This document shows, piece after piece, positions 21,300 to 32,339 of a DNA stretch of 64,000 nt (positions are counted from its first letter, which is position 1; each line of letters begins with the position of its first letter). A model generated the notes under the pieces. It searched no databases, was not told the origin of the DNA, and saw only the letters and a program-made list of their open reading frames with translations. The DNA is taken from contig OY755236.1 in NCBI GenBank assembly GCA_963576725.1, positions 72,923,311 through 72,987,310 on the forward strand, given 5' to 3'. This stretch comes from Azorinus chamasolen (lineage: Eukaryota > Mollusca > Bivalvia > Cardiida > Solecurtidae). The position numbers were made by a program, and so were the translations under genes.

Positions 21300-21600
21300 T
21301 TGCGCAAACAATGTTTCATTTAACTCATTCCCCCTAGATTATTTTAAGAGCCACCCTCTTTGAATTAATCTACCGAAAAGGAGCATTAACTGTAGAAATG
21401 GGTACTTTTAGAATTGTGTGGTTTTGAAACCATTGTGATAAATAGAGCATCTGCTCCTATTAAAATAATCTAGGGGAATGAGTTAAATGAAACATTGTTT
21501 GCGCTAGGCTACATTACTGGTGTTCATCACAATGGTTTCAAAAAGTGACTTTTACAGAGGCATCAATATGCGCCAATATGCGGGAATGGGTTTAAAACAC
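21300..21600. mobile_element. P2 MITE with rearranged right arm
   Basis: A P2 copy starts TTAACTCATTCCCCCTAGATT. Its right hairpin arm is replaced by an inverted copy (21460-21504) of the left end plus outside flank (21300-21347). P2 sequence then resumes with ATCACAATGGTTTCAAAAAG. Confidence 0.7.
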
Positions 21601-21868
21601 TTTCGATGAAACCCTGTACATTAGACTAGCACAAACAATGTTTAATATGAATTTGTGATAGCATTTACAAACAGTTTGAATCCAGATGAGACGCCGAGTA
21701 TCTCAGAACATCATCTGTGATAATGATTTATTGAGACAAAAAAGAAGGAAAAAATACAGTACACTGCAGTGAAATTGCTAAGGTAAACACGTTGTAAACA
21801 TCGGTTGGAAGTAACGTGGTAAGTCAATTAAGTTGATGTTTGCATGACTTGTGTCTTGCATTAACCCT

Positions 21869-22118
21869 TTAACCCTTCGCTTGCTATTCACGTCAATATA
21901 CCTACCTGTAAATAGTGAAGACCCAGATGAGACAGCTCCTGCAGGAGCTGTCTCATCTGGGTCTGCACTATTTACAAATTGAATGTGCAACCAGTGCACT
22001 CCACAGCAGTGATTGCACAGCGAAATACTTGTACACAGTGAAGATATATGTAATTATACAACAGGGCATGGGTAAAGAAGGAGAAATGTATTTTAAAATT
22101 CAACAAGAGATGGGTTAA
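21869..22118. mobile_element. P4-family hairpin MITE, complete
   Basis: TTAA borders at 21869-21872 and 22115-22118. CCCTTCGCTTGCTATTCACG faces TTCAACAAGAGATGGG. The hairpin GACCCAGATGAGACAGCTCC / GGAGCTGTCTCATCTGGGTC has the apex GCTCCTGCAGGAGC. Copies at 25464 and 27427 are inverted relative to this one. Confidence 0.88.
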
Positions 22119-22389
22119 ATGCAGGACACGAATGAGCTGGAATTTACAAACAGTGTAGACCTAGATTAGAGGGCTGATCCATAATTACCTTTCAACACAG
22201 TTTCAATCCAGAGTGTTACTCGGTATCTAGTCTGGATCCAAACAGTGTGCAAGTGCTTTCACGAATTCGTATGAAACATTATGCGTAGCCCTTGAACCCA
22301 ATCATGGTATGCATGTTTTGAACAAAAAAACAACTTTTCACAAAATAATAAACCGCTAATATTTTGTAGCTGTTCTCAGAGTAGCCCAT

Positions 22390-22570
22390 AACAGAAATTT
22401 GTAGAATCCGTTTGATTAAGGTCTACTCTGTTTACTTATGGAAAATATAGATCTCATTCTACAGTACGTTCCACAGTAAACTATCCTTGTTCACAATGCC
22501 ATTATAGCAATTAAGCTAATACATATTCATACAGTCGTTTCTTCTCAAATGAATATTCATAAAGTAAACG
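22390..22570. mobile_element. P1 fragment
   Basis: AAGGTCTACTCTGTTTACTTATGGAAAATATAGATCTCATTCTACAG..CATATTC..AAAGTAAACG is the right two thirds of a P1 copy; the hairpin is mostly lost. Confidence 0.6.
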
Positions 22571-22881
22571 TCGGTTGAATGAATCATATTTAACTGAAAA
22601 TGGCTGAAAAGAACAACTGTTCTATATTCGCTTATATTATTAAAGCGATAACCCGTATACTTGCAACGGGTTTTAAAATGCCTAAAATTAGATAAACTAT
22701 TTGTTTATATGCCGAAAAGAAGTATGTCGGAAGAAACTAGCACCGTGTTTCATGATTTTATTGAAATGTTTGTTTACCGTAGAGACTGTCACTTTCAAGC
22801 CTTTTCGTGCTGAAAAAAAACAAGGTTTGCTGTAACCCTGGCCTGTTACAACATTTACTTGTATCCACTTCGCTCAAGCTT

Positions 22882-23089
22882 TTAACCCATTACCTAATAA
22901 GCTATTTTTAAACCCTATCTCTATCAAAAAGGAGCATTTCCCATAGAAAATGATTTTTGTTAGAAGTGTGTAGTTGGGAAACCATTGTGATAAATAGAGC
23001 ATTTGCTCCTATGGAACAAATGCTCTATTTATCACAATGGTTTCAAACAGTTATTTTTATAGAGGCGTCAGTATGAGGGAAAGGGTTAA
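22882..23089. mobile_element. P2-family hairpin MITE
   Basis: TTAACCCATTACCTAATAAGC to GTCAGTATGAGGGAAAGGGTTAA, TTAA at both ends. The palindrome GATAAATAGAGCATTTGCTCC..ATGGAACAAATGCTCTATTTATC is intact. A P6 hairpin (CAGCTTGGATCCTGGCGAGATGCC..TCATCTGTATCCAAGCTG) follows at 23104-23175. Confidence 0.85.
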
Positions 23090-23625
23090 GAAAACTATTG
23101 ACCGAGCAACAAACAGCTTGGATCCTGGCGAGATGCCAAGCTACTCGACGTCTCATCTGTATCCAAGCTGTTTTAAATTGCTAATCATGTCGTGCGTGAC
23201 GTCAGAAGAGTTGGATTTCTTTTTTTATTATGAAATCAATTTGTTTCGCCGCTATTTGAATTTATAGTTAATAAATACAAAATAATCTAAAATTAGATCT
23301 ATAGATCTTACTAAGATAAATAAAATGTGGTTTTTAAAATTTATATATGCATGAAACATTTTAATCAGCTTGGCGAAATCAAACAGTCGTTGCTTCAAAT
23401 GTACTTTGCTTACTGACTAATGATTTGTTTTATATGTTGCCCATGAATGTCTTCCGTTTGATCTAGATCTACTCTGTTTGCAACTACGTTAAAATGCGCA
23501 TCTATGAAGTAAAGGGTTAAGCTAATATAGCCACTTTTTCTACCTTCTATGTTTAATCAGTTTGAAGAGGTCGTTTAACCAGTATCTTTCAGTGATGAAT
23601 TTTCAAAGTGAGTGTCCATTACTGT

Positions 23626-23854
23626 TTAACCCATTACGTTATAGGCTATTTTTAGATTCAACCTCTTTGAATAAATCTACCAAAAAGGAGCATTAACTGG
23701 AGAAAAGGACAATTTTAGAATTTTGTAGTTTGAAACCATTGTGATAAATAGAGCATTTGCTCCTATGGGAGCAAATGCTATATTTATCACAATGGTTTCA
23801 CAAAGTGACTTTTACAGAGTCGTCAAAAGTCGTCAATATTAGGGAATGGTTTAA
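23626..23854. mobile_element. P2-family hairpin MITE
   Basis: TTAACCCATTACGTTATAGGC to ATTAGGGAATGGTTTAA. Hairpin apex TTGCTCCTATGGGAGCAA. Confidence 0.85.
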
Positions 23855-24332
23855 AGGTAAAGTCCATTCAGTATGGAATGGTATACTTTGTGAGAGGATT
23901 TTGAATGATACACAGTATAGATCTCGATCAGAGGGTACATCGAGGGATCCTCTGATCTGGGTCTACTCTGCTAATGATTGCCAACTCCCTGTATTCAAAG
24001 AGTCTGGAGCGGGGCTAATTAAATGAAATTATTAACCGGGTATCAAATATTTTCTATTCGAATGAGACGCCGAGTTACTCAGAATATCACCCGGCTCAAA
24101 GATGTTAGGAAAAATCAGTTCAAGTATACCAGGCTAATTGTTAATTCTAACACACCTCGCGCACACATCTACATAAACAAAGAAGGGACGTATCTATGTT
24201 TGAATTCTCCATAAAACACCGCACGCGCTGTACCGGCTTAACGTGACGTAATATGGCTTCGAAAATTCGTACGACAAGAAACGCATTGTCGTTGTGGCGG
24301 TGCAAATTATAGTTAAATTGAAGTGTTAGAAT

Positions 24333-24462
24333 CGAAATAATAAATTTATACCAGTGTTTTATCGTGCAATCGAACACGGGTAGTCGTTGAGATGCTTATA
24401 AATCTCAACTGCTACCAGTGTTCGATTGCACGATAAAACACTGGTATGAATTTATTATTTCG
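24333..24462. repeat. 130-bp near-perfect palindrome
   Basis: CGAAATAATAAATTTATACCAGTG..GGGTAGTCGTTGAGAT is mirrored by ATCTCAACTGCTACC..CACTGGTATGAATTTATTATTTCG around a loop of about 9 bp. It is not P or Q: no TTAA/TA border and a different apex. The surrounding 24230-24300 sequence is unusually CpG-rich. Confidence 0.85.
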
Positions 24463-24484
24463 TAAATAAAACACAACCTCTATA

Positions 24485-24681
24485 CAGTAAAAACCCCTCT
24501 AAACAATTCTAATAGAGAAGAATTGAGATATTTTTAGGCAGGTGGCGGCTTAATGCAGGGTGAAAGTCATGCAGAAAGCTGCTGGAGGAGCTTTCTGCGT
24601 GACTTTCACCCTCAATTAAGCTGCCATCTGTCTCCAAGACCGATGTTTATACTAAATTTCCGGTTTAGAGGGGTTTCACTG
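24485..24681. mobile_element. Q2 hairpin MITE
   Basis: TA-flanked CAGTAAAAACCCCTCTAAAC with inverse AGAGGGGTTTCACTG. Arms GGCAGGTGGCGGCTTAATGCAGGGTGAAAGTCATGCAGAAAG mirror around GCTGCTGGAGGAGC. Confidence 0.85.
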
Positions 24682-25086
24682 TATACAGTTGATCGCTGAC
24701 TATTTATGTTGAATCACTTTTAAGTACAACCTAAGTAGTAACTTATTGATATTTGCAAACAGCTTGTATCCAGATGTCCAATCTGTTTGAATCCTTTACT
24801 CCATAGATTCGCCTTTCTATCTTTCACAATGGTTACTTCTGACCTGCATTAAGCTTTCACCTGCCTTACAGATCCATAATTAGATATCTTGTTGATGGCC
24901 GCTTCAGATATATTTTATTGTAAACCATCTGATGTTGGCTACACTATTCAACGTCTTCAATGCTAGTGCCCATAAAACCTAAATCTCATATAAGGACGGT
25001 TTATTATGATGCACCATTCCCAAACTATCGACAGATAAATGATTTTAACTTTGACCACATGGCAAAATATCATGGCAATGAGTTCA

Positions 25087-25313
25087 CAAATCCTTTACTT
25101 CATACATACCTTTTCAAACAGACTAGACCCAGATCAGACGGCTCTTGTAGAAGAAGTCTATTCATTGTCTGCTTAGTTTGCTTATGACATTATATAGATC
25201 TGATTCTACAGATCCCGCCTTGGCTAAGTCCGCACGCCATTATAAAAATTCGCCTAATTACATTGATGATGTCATTTATTTCATACATGAATATTCATTG
25301 AGTAAAGGATTAA
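25087..25313. mobile_element. P1-family MITE
   Basis: AATCCTTTACTTCATACATACC..AGACTAGACCCAGATCAGACGGCTC..TTTGCTTATGACATTATATAGATCTGATTCTACAG..ATTCATTGAGTAAAGGATTAA. Confidence 0.78.
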
Positions 25314-25463
25314 AGATGAATATCAAGTTGATAAGTTCGTGGTTTATAAGCTAATACACTTGGATTTCAGATTGTTTAGATAAATGCATATGAGCAATCA
25401 AACCTAAATTCTGTGAAACAATGGAAAGAATGATTATATAATAATTTGATTAAATTAGAATCA

Positions 25464-25713
25464 TTAACCCTTCTCTTGCTGAATATTGAAATACATTTCT
25501 CCTTCTTTACCCATGCCCTGCTGTATAATTACATATATCTTCACTGTGTACAAGTATTTCGCTGTGCAATCACTGCTGTGGAGTGCACTGGTTGCACAAT
25601 CAACTTGTAAATTGTGCAGACCCTGATGAGACAGCTCCTGCAGGAGCTGTCTCATCTGGGTCTTCACTATTTACAGGTAGGTATATTGACGTGAATAGCA
25701 AGCGAAGGGTTAA
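25464..25713. mobile_element. P4-family hairpin MITE, complete
   Basis: TTAA at 25464-25467 and 25710-25713. It is the inverted counterpart of 21869-22118, with apex AGCTCCTGCAGGAGCT. Confidence 0.88.
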
Positions 25714-25764
25714 ACCATAATGAGAAAATTCCATTGAAACATAACATGTTTTGACTTCAACAAC

Positions 25765-25990
25765 GTTGAATCATTTCCTTCATATAAACACATTTTCATG
25801 CATGTGCAAACTCAGTAGACCCAAATCACACAGCTCCTAAAGCCATCTGATAAGGGTCTGCTTTGATTGCTTTTGACAATGACATAGATTGCCAAACTTC
25901 CTTTGAAAACTTTTGACTATAAAAATTCAGCTAATAAATATACATCATGTCATTATTTCTAACATTAATATTCAACGGGGAAAGGGTTTA
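25765..25990. mobile_element. P1-family MITE, decayed ends
   Basis: CATTTCCTTCATATAAACACATTTTC..GTAGACCCAAATCACACAGCTCC..TAAGGGTCTGC..GGGGAAAGGGTTTA. It occupies the region between the two convergent host genes. Confidence 0.7.
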
Positions 25991-26128
25991 TCAAAATTAT
26001 TGTAACTAGTCTGATCAAAGACTTCATTGCCTTACTCTGCATTCAATGGATTGAATCCTTTGAACTGTCTTCATTACTTTTATCCTGAATTAAGTACCCG
26101 TCTGCTTTTACAGACACTCGTGTTCGTG

Positions 26129-26134
26129 TTTATT
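26129..26134 (-). terminator. AATAAA polyadenylation signal of the nucleoside hydrolase gene
   Basis: TTTATT on the + strand (AATAAA in sense), about 147 bp after the stop codon at 26281-26283. Confidence 0.55.
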
Positions 26135-26280
26135 TATCAACTGGTTTCTTTGGAGGGGTTCATCTGTATTCAGCTTTACAAACAAGTGGAGATGGGAGAA
26201 TGAATGGGCGTCCGAGTAATTAAGCTATATTTGCCTAATCATTGATACCAAGATCATTTACATATTCATTCCATGCTGTA

Positions 26281-26607
26281 CTAAATCATGTTTTCAAATA
26301 AAACCCTAGCCCTTTTTGTATCAATGCTTTTAGCAATTGTAATATTTGGTTCTTTCCCTAGACTCTGTCTCCAGTCCACAACCATCATTCCTCTTGTATA
26401 TGTACCATGTAGCTCTACTGTTGCATACACTGACACCGTTTCCATGACAACATTTGGGTCAACCACTGTTGCGACGGTATTCAAGTCACATGACAAGAAC
26501 ATTGGCAGCTTTCTCACAATTCTCTGATTGTGCTCTGCTATTTTCACAATTGCCTTGTTAAAACGGCCAATTGGTGTATCCGTTTTGATCCATGTGTCAA
26601 ACCATTC
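26281..26607 (-). CDS. Nucleoside hydrolase, last coding exon 5
   Basis: Acceptor ATTTTACTGCAG before 26607; stop TAG at 26283-26281. It encodes 108 residues starting EWFDTWIKT and ending RARVLFENMI. It contains SCDLNTVATVVDP, where the conserved catalytic-site Asp sits (the family often has HDA or CDA here), and VELHGTYTRGMMVVDW, which is close to the metazoan family pattern VELHG..TRGQMVVDW. It starts in phase 0, matching the ends of both exon 4 versions. Confidence 0.95.
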   Translation of the reverse strand, partial: EWFDTWIKTDTPIGRFNKAIVKIAEHNQRIVRKLPMFLSCDLNTVATVVDPNVVMETVSVYATVELHGTYTRGMMVVDWRQSLGKEPNITIAKSIDTKRARVLFENMI

Positions 26608-26674
26608 CTGCAGTAAAATCAATCATTATCGCTCATATATAATGTTATCAGTTTTCCTTGTCAATTACTCGGGT

Positions 26675-26930
26675 TGTAATTAAGTAAGAAATAATGACAC
26701 CATGAATATTTAATAGTTGAATTTTAGAATTGCATATCAACACATGACATGTTTGAAGTGATAGCAAATGTAGTATCAGACCTGTATAATGTCATAAACA
26801 GACATAGCAGATCCTTATCAGATGGCTCCTATAGAAGCTACCTTATCTGGGTCTACTCTGTTTGCAAAGGTGTAAAAAGTGTTTTCATGCGAGAAGTGGC
26901 TAATACAAGTTACCCTTTGATGACATTTGA
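26675..26930. mobile_element. P1 MITE, inverted and decayed
   Basis: AAGTAAGAAATAATGACACCATGAATATT, ACATAGCAGATCCTTATCAGATGGCTCCTATAGAAGCTACC..GGGTCTACTCTGTTTGCAAAGGTG mark an inverted P1. It lies just upstream (in sense) of exon 5. Confidence 0.65.
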
Positions 26931-27299
26931 TTAACGAAACATCTTATAAAGATCTTAAGTGTTTGAAAAGGATACCAGGACTTTATTCATAGTGTGAAAA
27001 AGCGTGAAATATATAAACATTGTTAACTCAACACAAATACTGCTTGATAGTAAAATAACATAACTGCTTAGTTCCTTGCCCCTTTGATAAGCTGACTATT
27101 TGAATATTTAAAGTTAAATTACCCATCATAGTTTTACTATAGAGCCCATTCTGTATGAACGACTTACATGTGCTAGAGGATTTTTAATTTTGAACAGACC
27201 AGAACCATTTACGAGCCCCCTGTTACAAAAAAAGTTAATTCTAAACTGTATGAAATTAAAAATCAGCACCAATTTACAAAATTGATTACCTCTTTTCAG

Positions 27300-27725
27300 T
27301 GATAGAGACAAACAGAGTAGTCCCTGATCAGCCTGCTCATGTTTGATTATAATATAAATTTGTTTCAAACGTGTTTGCCATAGTAAAGGTGTCCTTTCCA
27401 CACTGCCATTACAAAATGCATGCTGATTAACCCTTCGCTTGCTGAATTTTAAAATACACGTCTCCTTCTTTACCCATGCCCTGTTGTATAATTACATATA
27501 TCTTCACTGTGTACAAGTATTTCGCTGTTCAATCACTGCTGTGGAGTGCACTGATTGCTCAATCAACTTGTAAATAGTGCAGACCCTGATGGGACAGCTC
27601 CTGCAGGAGCTGTCTCATCTGGGTCTTCACTATTTACAGGTAGGTATATTGACGTGAATATCAAGCGAAGGGTTAATATTTATGATGTCATTGTTTAAAA
27701 GAATATTCATGAGGTAAAGGGTTAA
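27300..27725. mobile_element. P1 MITE carrying a nested P4 MITE
   Basis: P1 sequence (AGAGTAGTCCCTGATCAGCCTGCTC..CACTGCCATTACAAAATGCATGCTGA) is interrupted at TTAA by the complete P4 element 27427-27676. It resumes TATTTATGATGTCATTG..CATGAGGTAAAGGGTTAA. Other P1 copies read ..AATTAATATTCATGATGTCATT uninterrupted, so the TTAA duplication can be seen directly. Confidence 0.8.
27427..27676. mobile_element. P4-family hairpin MITE nested in P1
   Basis: TTAA at 27427-27430 and 27673-27676. Same sequence and apex (GCTCCTGCAGGAGC) as 25464-25713, with few differences. Confidence 0.88.
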
Positions 27726-27879
27726 AGTGGTTATAATTCAAAGGTAATTATTGGTACAATTGTTTTTAACTAATCTTCTTATTTTAGCAAAATAAGAAAA
27801 CTCACTAATGTTTACAAATACAGCAAGCTATCTCGCTGAATTGATATCCCCCGTCAAGCAAGTGTTGGCCCCAGTAACT

Positions 27880-28890
27880 GACCAGGCCGTCAAAAAAGTT
27901 AAGGTTTTGTAAAACAAAGGGTCATAACTCTGGTGATCAACGATCAATGTAAGTGATACCTGCATGGCTGAATCTCCTTATGTTACTAAATATTTGCACA
28001 AAGTTTCATTGAACCAATTCAAACCAGTTGTGAGATAGGACTCCAGACAGACAAAAAGGGTAAATTTTTCATGATCGAAAGGAAATAACTGTTCCAAGCT
28101 CAATGTGTGAAATACCTGCAGGGTTCTATTTCCTTAAACTAACTTACGTTTACATAAAGTTTCAACGAAAACGTCCCAATTGTTTTTAGATATGATTCTG
28201 TAGGGACTATAACGTTAAGTTTTTGGAAAATAAAGAGCTATAACAAATATTAATCTTCAAATATCAATGTTAACGATCCATGCAGAGCCGTATACATGTA
28301 TCTTCATAGTACCGGTACTTAAATTGTATACATAGTCATATTGAAAAACTTCAAACCGTTACCGAGATATGACTCCGGACAGAAAAAAGGTTTTGTTTGT
28401 TTTTTCAAAGAACGGGTTATTACACTAGTGTTTCATGGTCAATGTAGGAGGTATTTGCAGAGCCACATTTCCTTTTGCAATTTAACATTTACACAAAGTT
28501 TCATAAAAAACCTCCAAACTCTGAGAAATGACTCAGGACAGACACAGATTTTATTTTAAAAAAAAACAAAGGGTCATGACTAGGGTGTTTAAATTCGATT
28601 TGAGTGATACTAGCAGGAGAGCATCTCCCTGTGGTACATTTAAACACATTTTCATTGAAATGCTGTTTCTGATATATGACTACGCACATGGACAAAAAAG
28701 ATCAGATTTTAGTAAACAAAGGACCATAACTCTATTGGTGTTCCAGTTTAGTGATACTTACAGGGCGGCATCTCTTTGTGGTATTAAGCATGAATAGAAA
28801 AACTCTAAACTCTGAAACATAACTCTGGGACACATGGACAGGAGGACTGAATGACAACGCCAAAACTATATGCAACCTTCGGCAGGGAAT
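27880..28890 (+). mobile_element. H2 tandem-core element, about 165-185-bp units
   Basis: About six diverged units each contain AACAAAGGGTCATAACTC, a GATACCTGCA(T/G)GG(C/T) block, CACAAAGTTTCATTGAA and TGAGATA(G/T)GACTCC(A/G)GACAGAC. It ends ACAACGCCAAAACTATATGC. No protein; the frames that stay open are repeat artefacts. It is bivalve HINE/pearl-like but has no long microsatellite. Confidence 0.7.
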
Positions 28891-29647
28891 AATAATATAC
28901 TCAGATCCTTATAAAGACCTCCGGAGCTGAGATGCATAACCATTTCATATTTCTCTATGACTATCCATGCATGAAATGATAACGTAATGAGTATTAAATA
29001 GTTGAATGTTTACATTGGTACTTGAGCACAGGAAAATGTGGCATTGGCAGAGAGTGTAGAATCAGATCTATATTAATTCATAAGTAAACAATGTAGACCC
29101 AGGTCAGATGGCCTGCTCTGTTTGCAAAGGTGTTTTCTGAACACTATAAAGGTATTGGTTGACACTTATCTTTTCCATGCTTTAATCCATTTTTTCAAAA
29201 CCTGATCAAAGTGTAGAACACTAAGTGTCCCATCTGGACCTACACTGTTAGAAATGTTTAACACGATGTCATCCATAGTGAAAAAATATTTAAGCAATTA
29301 GGATTGCCTTGCTAAATTGCTTCGCGATGCCTGTCACAATATAACTACAATGACACTACATGCTATCGATACAATACATCAAGATATTTAGAATGACACT
29401 AATCATTCAGAGATGATATTTGAAAACAGTATTGACACATGAGACACTAAGAAACCAAATGTCTCACTATTACAATCACAGCTAAAAATCAGAGAATAAA
29501 GTACAGGGAGTTACTTAGTGGGAGGTTTCTGGAAACTCTTTTGTACATTTAACGCACCACTCTATCTTGCTGGTACTCATAAGAATTGTCTCTCAAGTGT
29601 GGTACTGAGTAACAACACGACCAAGCTTGGCCCAGATATAAGACATT

Positions 29648-30061
29648 TTAACCCGTTACCTCATAAACATGCTCATGCCTTAGTAGCCATCTGATCAGGG
29701 TCTGTACTGATTGCTTATGAACTTATACCGATCTGATCCTAGTTTCGACCAATACCAAAACGTTCTGATTTCATATGCCATTATAAAAATCCAGCTAATA
29801 AATAGAAGTGGTGTCACTAACCCTTTCAGTGCTGGGAACGAATTACTAATGTCATTTGCAAATAGTGTAAACCCAGTTGAGAGGGATCCGAGAGGAGCTC
29901 TTTTATCAGGGTCGGCATTTGGTCATATTACACTTTTCTTTAAAATAATCCCTGAATATTCACGGTAAGCTCGACTTGTTTGAAATTTGGAAAAGTCCAT
30001 TTGAAAATTCATGGATGAAAGGGTTAATTCTTACATGAATATTCACGAGGTAAACAGTTAA
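29648..30061. mobile_element. P1 MITE carrying a nested P3 MITE
   Basis: TTAACCCGTTACCTCATAAACATG begins it. It is interrupted at 29817-30027 by P3, then TTCTTACATGAATATTCACGAGGTAAACAGTTAA ends it. Confidence 0.78.
29817..30027. mobile_element. P3-family MITE nested in P1
   Basis: CTAACCCTTTCAGTGCTGGGAACG to CATGGATGAAAGGGTTAA. It shares the internal CCTGAATATTCACGGTAAGCTCGACTTGTTTGAA block with 9361-9571. Confidence 0.8.
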
Positions 30062-30174
30062 TAGTTCCATACTCCTTGTATCTATATCTCTGTTAAGGCT
30101 GAATTTTAAGAATGAAGGAGATGACGATTTAGAGTAGTGAGCTAGAAGAGTTTGTACACATTGTCAGGACCTAC

Positions 30175-30317
30175 CCATGGCTGTCCAGTGGCGTCGGTCA
30201 GATTGCTCTCCCATGGTACCAGTGTTATAGACTTCTGTAACTCAGTCAAGACAACTTGTGCCGCTTCAGGATCAGACGCAAAATTGAATTCTGCATACAT
30301 GTTGATGTTACCTTTTC
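30175..30317 (-). CDS. Nucleoside hydrolase, alternative exon 4a
   Basis: 143 bp; acceptor ATGTGTTATAAAG before 30317 (pyrimidine-poor), donor GTAGGT after 30175. With the G of exon 3 it encodes 48 residues: (G)KGNINMYAEFNFASDPEAA, then an amphipathic stretch and TLVPWESNL..QPW. It keeps the active-site triplet N..(5)..E-F-N (Asn160, Glu166 and Asn168 in the Crithidia enzyme). Phase 1 in, phase 0 out, exactly like exon 4b. This is the canonical version. Confidence 0.93.
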
Positions 30318-30439
30318 CTTTATAACACATAGAAATAATCCAACAATGTTAACACCTCATCAAAGTTTGACTGGCAAATAAATAAAATTACTTGACATAC
30401 TGATCAGTAACTCATTAACTATTTTCTCTAGAGTCCTCA

Positions 30440-30985
30440 TCTTTGGTAGAAAGGTTGGTTGTCATGAGACGATAATCCCTATTGATTTTCAGGTCAGTAG
30501 GTGCATGGTAAAGGTCGCACTACAATGCCAAAAGTCAAATTAGAGAGCAAACTGGCTTCTGATCAACGAACCCCTTTTGATATTGATATTAGTAGGTGAA
30601 TAGTCAAGGCCAATCGTCAAGGTTAAATATAAAGATCCTAAAACATTAATAATGACCATAACTTTTGAATTATTAGGGATACAGACTTCATATATGACAT
30701 GCATACTCGTCTCATGAAACTGCAACTTTTCAGAGGGGACATGTCAAGGCTTCATAGTCAAAGGATAACTCAACTTAAATATTCATCAAACTATTGATCT
30801 ACTGGAGATATAGACATTATATTTGGTATGTATACTCATCTAATGTCAATGTCATGGTAAAACTTCAAGGCCAAAGGTCAACATCTATAATGTCAATCTT
30901 TGCCATAACGTTTATACCACTAGAGATATAGATTTCATACCTAATATGTTTACCCATTTTACAAAACGGCATTATTTGAGTGGAA
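30440..30985. repeat. H3 degenerate tandem repeat, about 120-150-bp units
   Basis: ACTGGAGATATAGAC(A/T)T(T/C)ATA..T(A/T)(C/T)GTATACTCAT and AAGGTCAA..C are repeated three to four times with much decay. It has no microsatellite and no ORF with a recognisable product. Confidence 0.55.
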
Positions 30986-31215
30986 CCATGTTGAAATTAA
31001 TATATTCTGAAAATGGGTGATCCTTTGAAAGCAAAATTGAAATGCAAAATGAGAAAATTACAGACTCGGTTTTATTGAATCTGTCCATGAGTAGTAATTA
31101 AAAGTGCGACACTACTCACACCCTCTAGCACCGGCTTAAGCAGTATTCAATTTTCAAAAATAATAACATGAAAACTTATGATCCCAAAGGACGAGAAAAT
31201 AAGTCACACTGGTCA
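30985..31215 (+). repeat. Dispersed repeat R
   Basis: GGTGATCCTTTGAAAGCAAAAT..GACTCGGTTTTATTG..CACTACTCACACCCTCTAGCACCGGCTTAAG..GATCCCAAAGGAC. Same family as 47556-47737 and (inverted) 3240-3385. Confidence 0.7.
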
Positions 31216-31783
31216 GCTACTTAAATACAATTTGCATGTCATGCAGTTTGGATACTAAACGATCCTGTGACAGAGCTGTATATTATATGTGATTTTATCT
31301 TTTCAGTAATCTAAGTACTATATTATGATATGTCTACGCCAAACCCCATTTTGTTGCTACTCCTAAGAATGACATTTCCGATGTTCTAATATGTAGCAGG
31401 AAGAAAGGATTTGACATTCATTTAAACTGACAAATCTTTAACTCGTTTGACAGCGCATAACTTTTGTCTACTAATATTTTAGAGTGGATTTTCTTATCAT
31501 AGTTATACCCATTGCAGCAAATCCTTTGAGTCACTTTATAGTGTCAGTGGTTGCAGTATCTTGATATTGTAAAGTGATTGAAGAGTGTTCTTCCAACATA
31601 TTGAGGAGCAAATGTTAGAACAAGAGCTGGTCTAAATCTTAAGAAACTCACACATATTGCAAGATATTTTGAAGACAGTGAGAAGCAAGCCAGCAGTAGG
31701 GTTTGTGTACCAGTGCGAATCGTATAACCGTGAGTAAAAGGACCGAGTTAAAGCACATGTACAAGAAAGATTTTCGCACTGAA

Positions 31784-31846
31784 TGTTACAGTTGTGGTTA
31801 TACAGGTCATATGACCAAAGACCCCAAATGTCCGGCAAAGGACAAA
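31784..31846 (+). pseudogene. Gag CCHC zinc knuckle remnant
   Basis: Encodes CYSCGYTGHMTKDPKCPAKD, a C-x2-C-x4-H-x6-C knuckle (spacing longer than the usual x4). A second knuckle expected downstream is unreadable. Confidence 0.75.
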
Positions 31847-32007
31847 CTATAGACTTATCCTATAACCAAGCAAGGTAGACTAAAGCGTAACAAATAAAGA
31901 GTGTTAGGCATGTTCAAGGACGGCTGTCAGGAGGTGCTACAGGGAATTCTAATGGTGATTAATATGCATTTAGTGTTAAAAACTCTGTTGATGAGGGTAG
32001 AATTAAA

Positions 32008-32223
32008 GTGCAAGTAGGACATGTATCAATCAACATGTTGACTGACTCGGGTGCTACATGTAACCTTGTTGATAGAATAGCATGGAACTTTTTAAAAGAT
32101 AGAAAGATACAGTCCTCATTTAAGTCCAAGAAGAGAATTTTTGCATATCGTAGTGAAGAACCATTACATGTTGCAGGTATCTTCAGAACAACTGTCGAAA
32201 AGGGTGACACGCGATTACACTAA
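32008..32223 (+). pseudogene. Retrotransposon aspartic protease remnant
   Basis: About 70 residues with the active-site motif LTDSGATCNLVD (D-S-G) preceded by a short beta strand, as in gypsy proteases. It ends early at a stop and is separated from RT by the inserted tandem array. Confidence 0.78.
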
Positions 32224-32339
32224 ACTAGAACTATCACTAAAGTGCATGAATACACGACAGCTTTGATTGTAAATCCAAGTTTGTGACACCAACTACTAAC
32301 AGGACCAAAACACAAACATTCTCAAAGTCAAAGGGGAGA

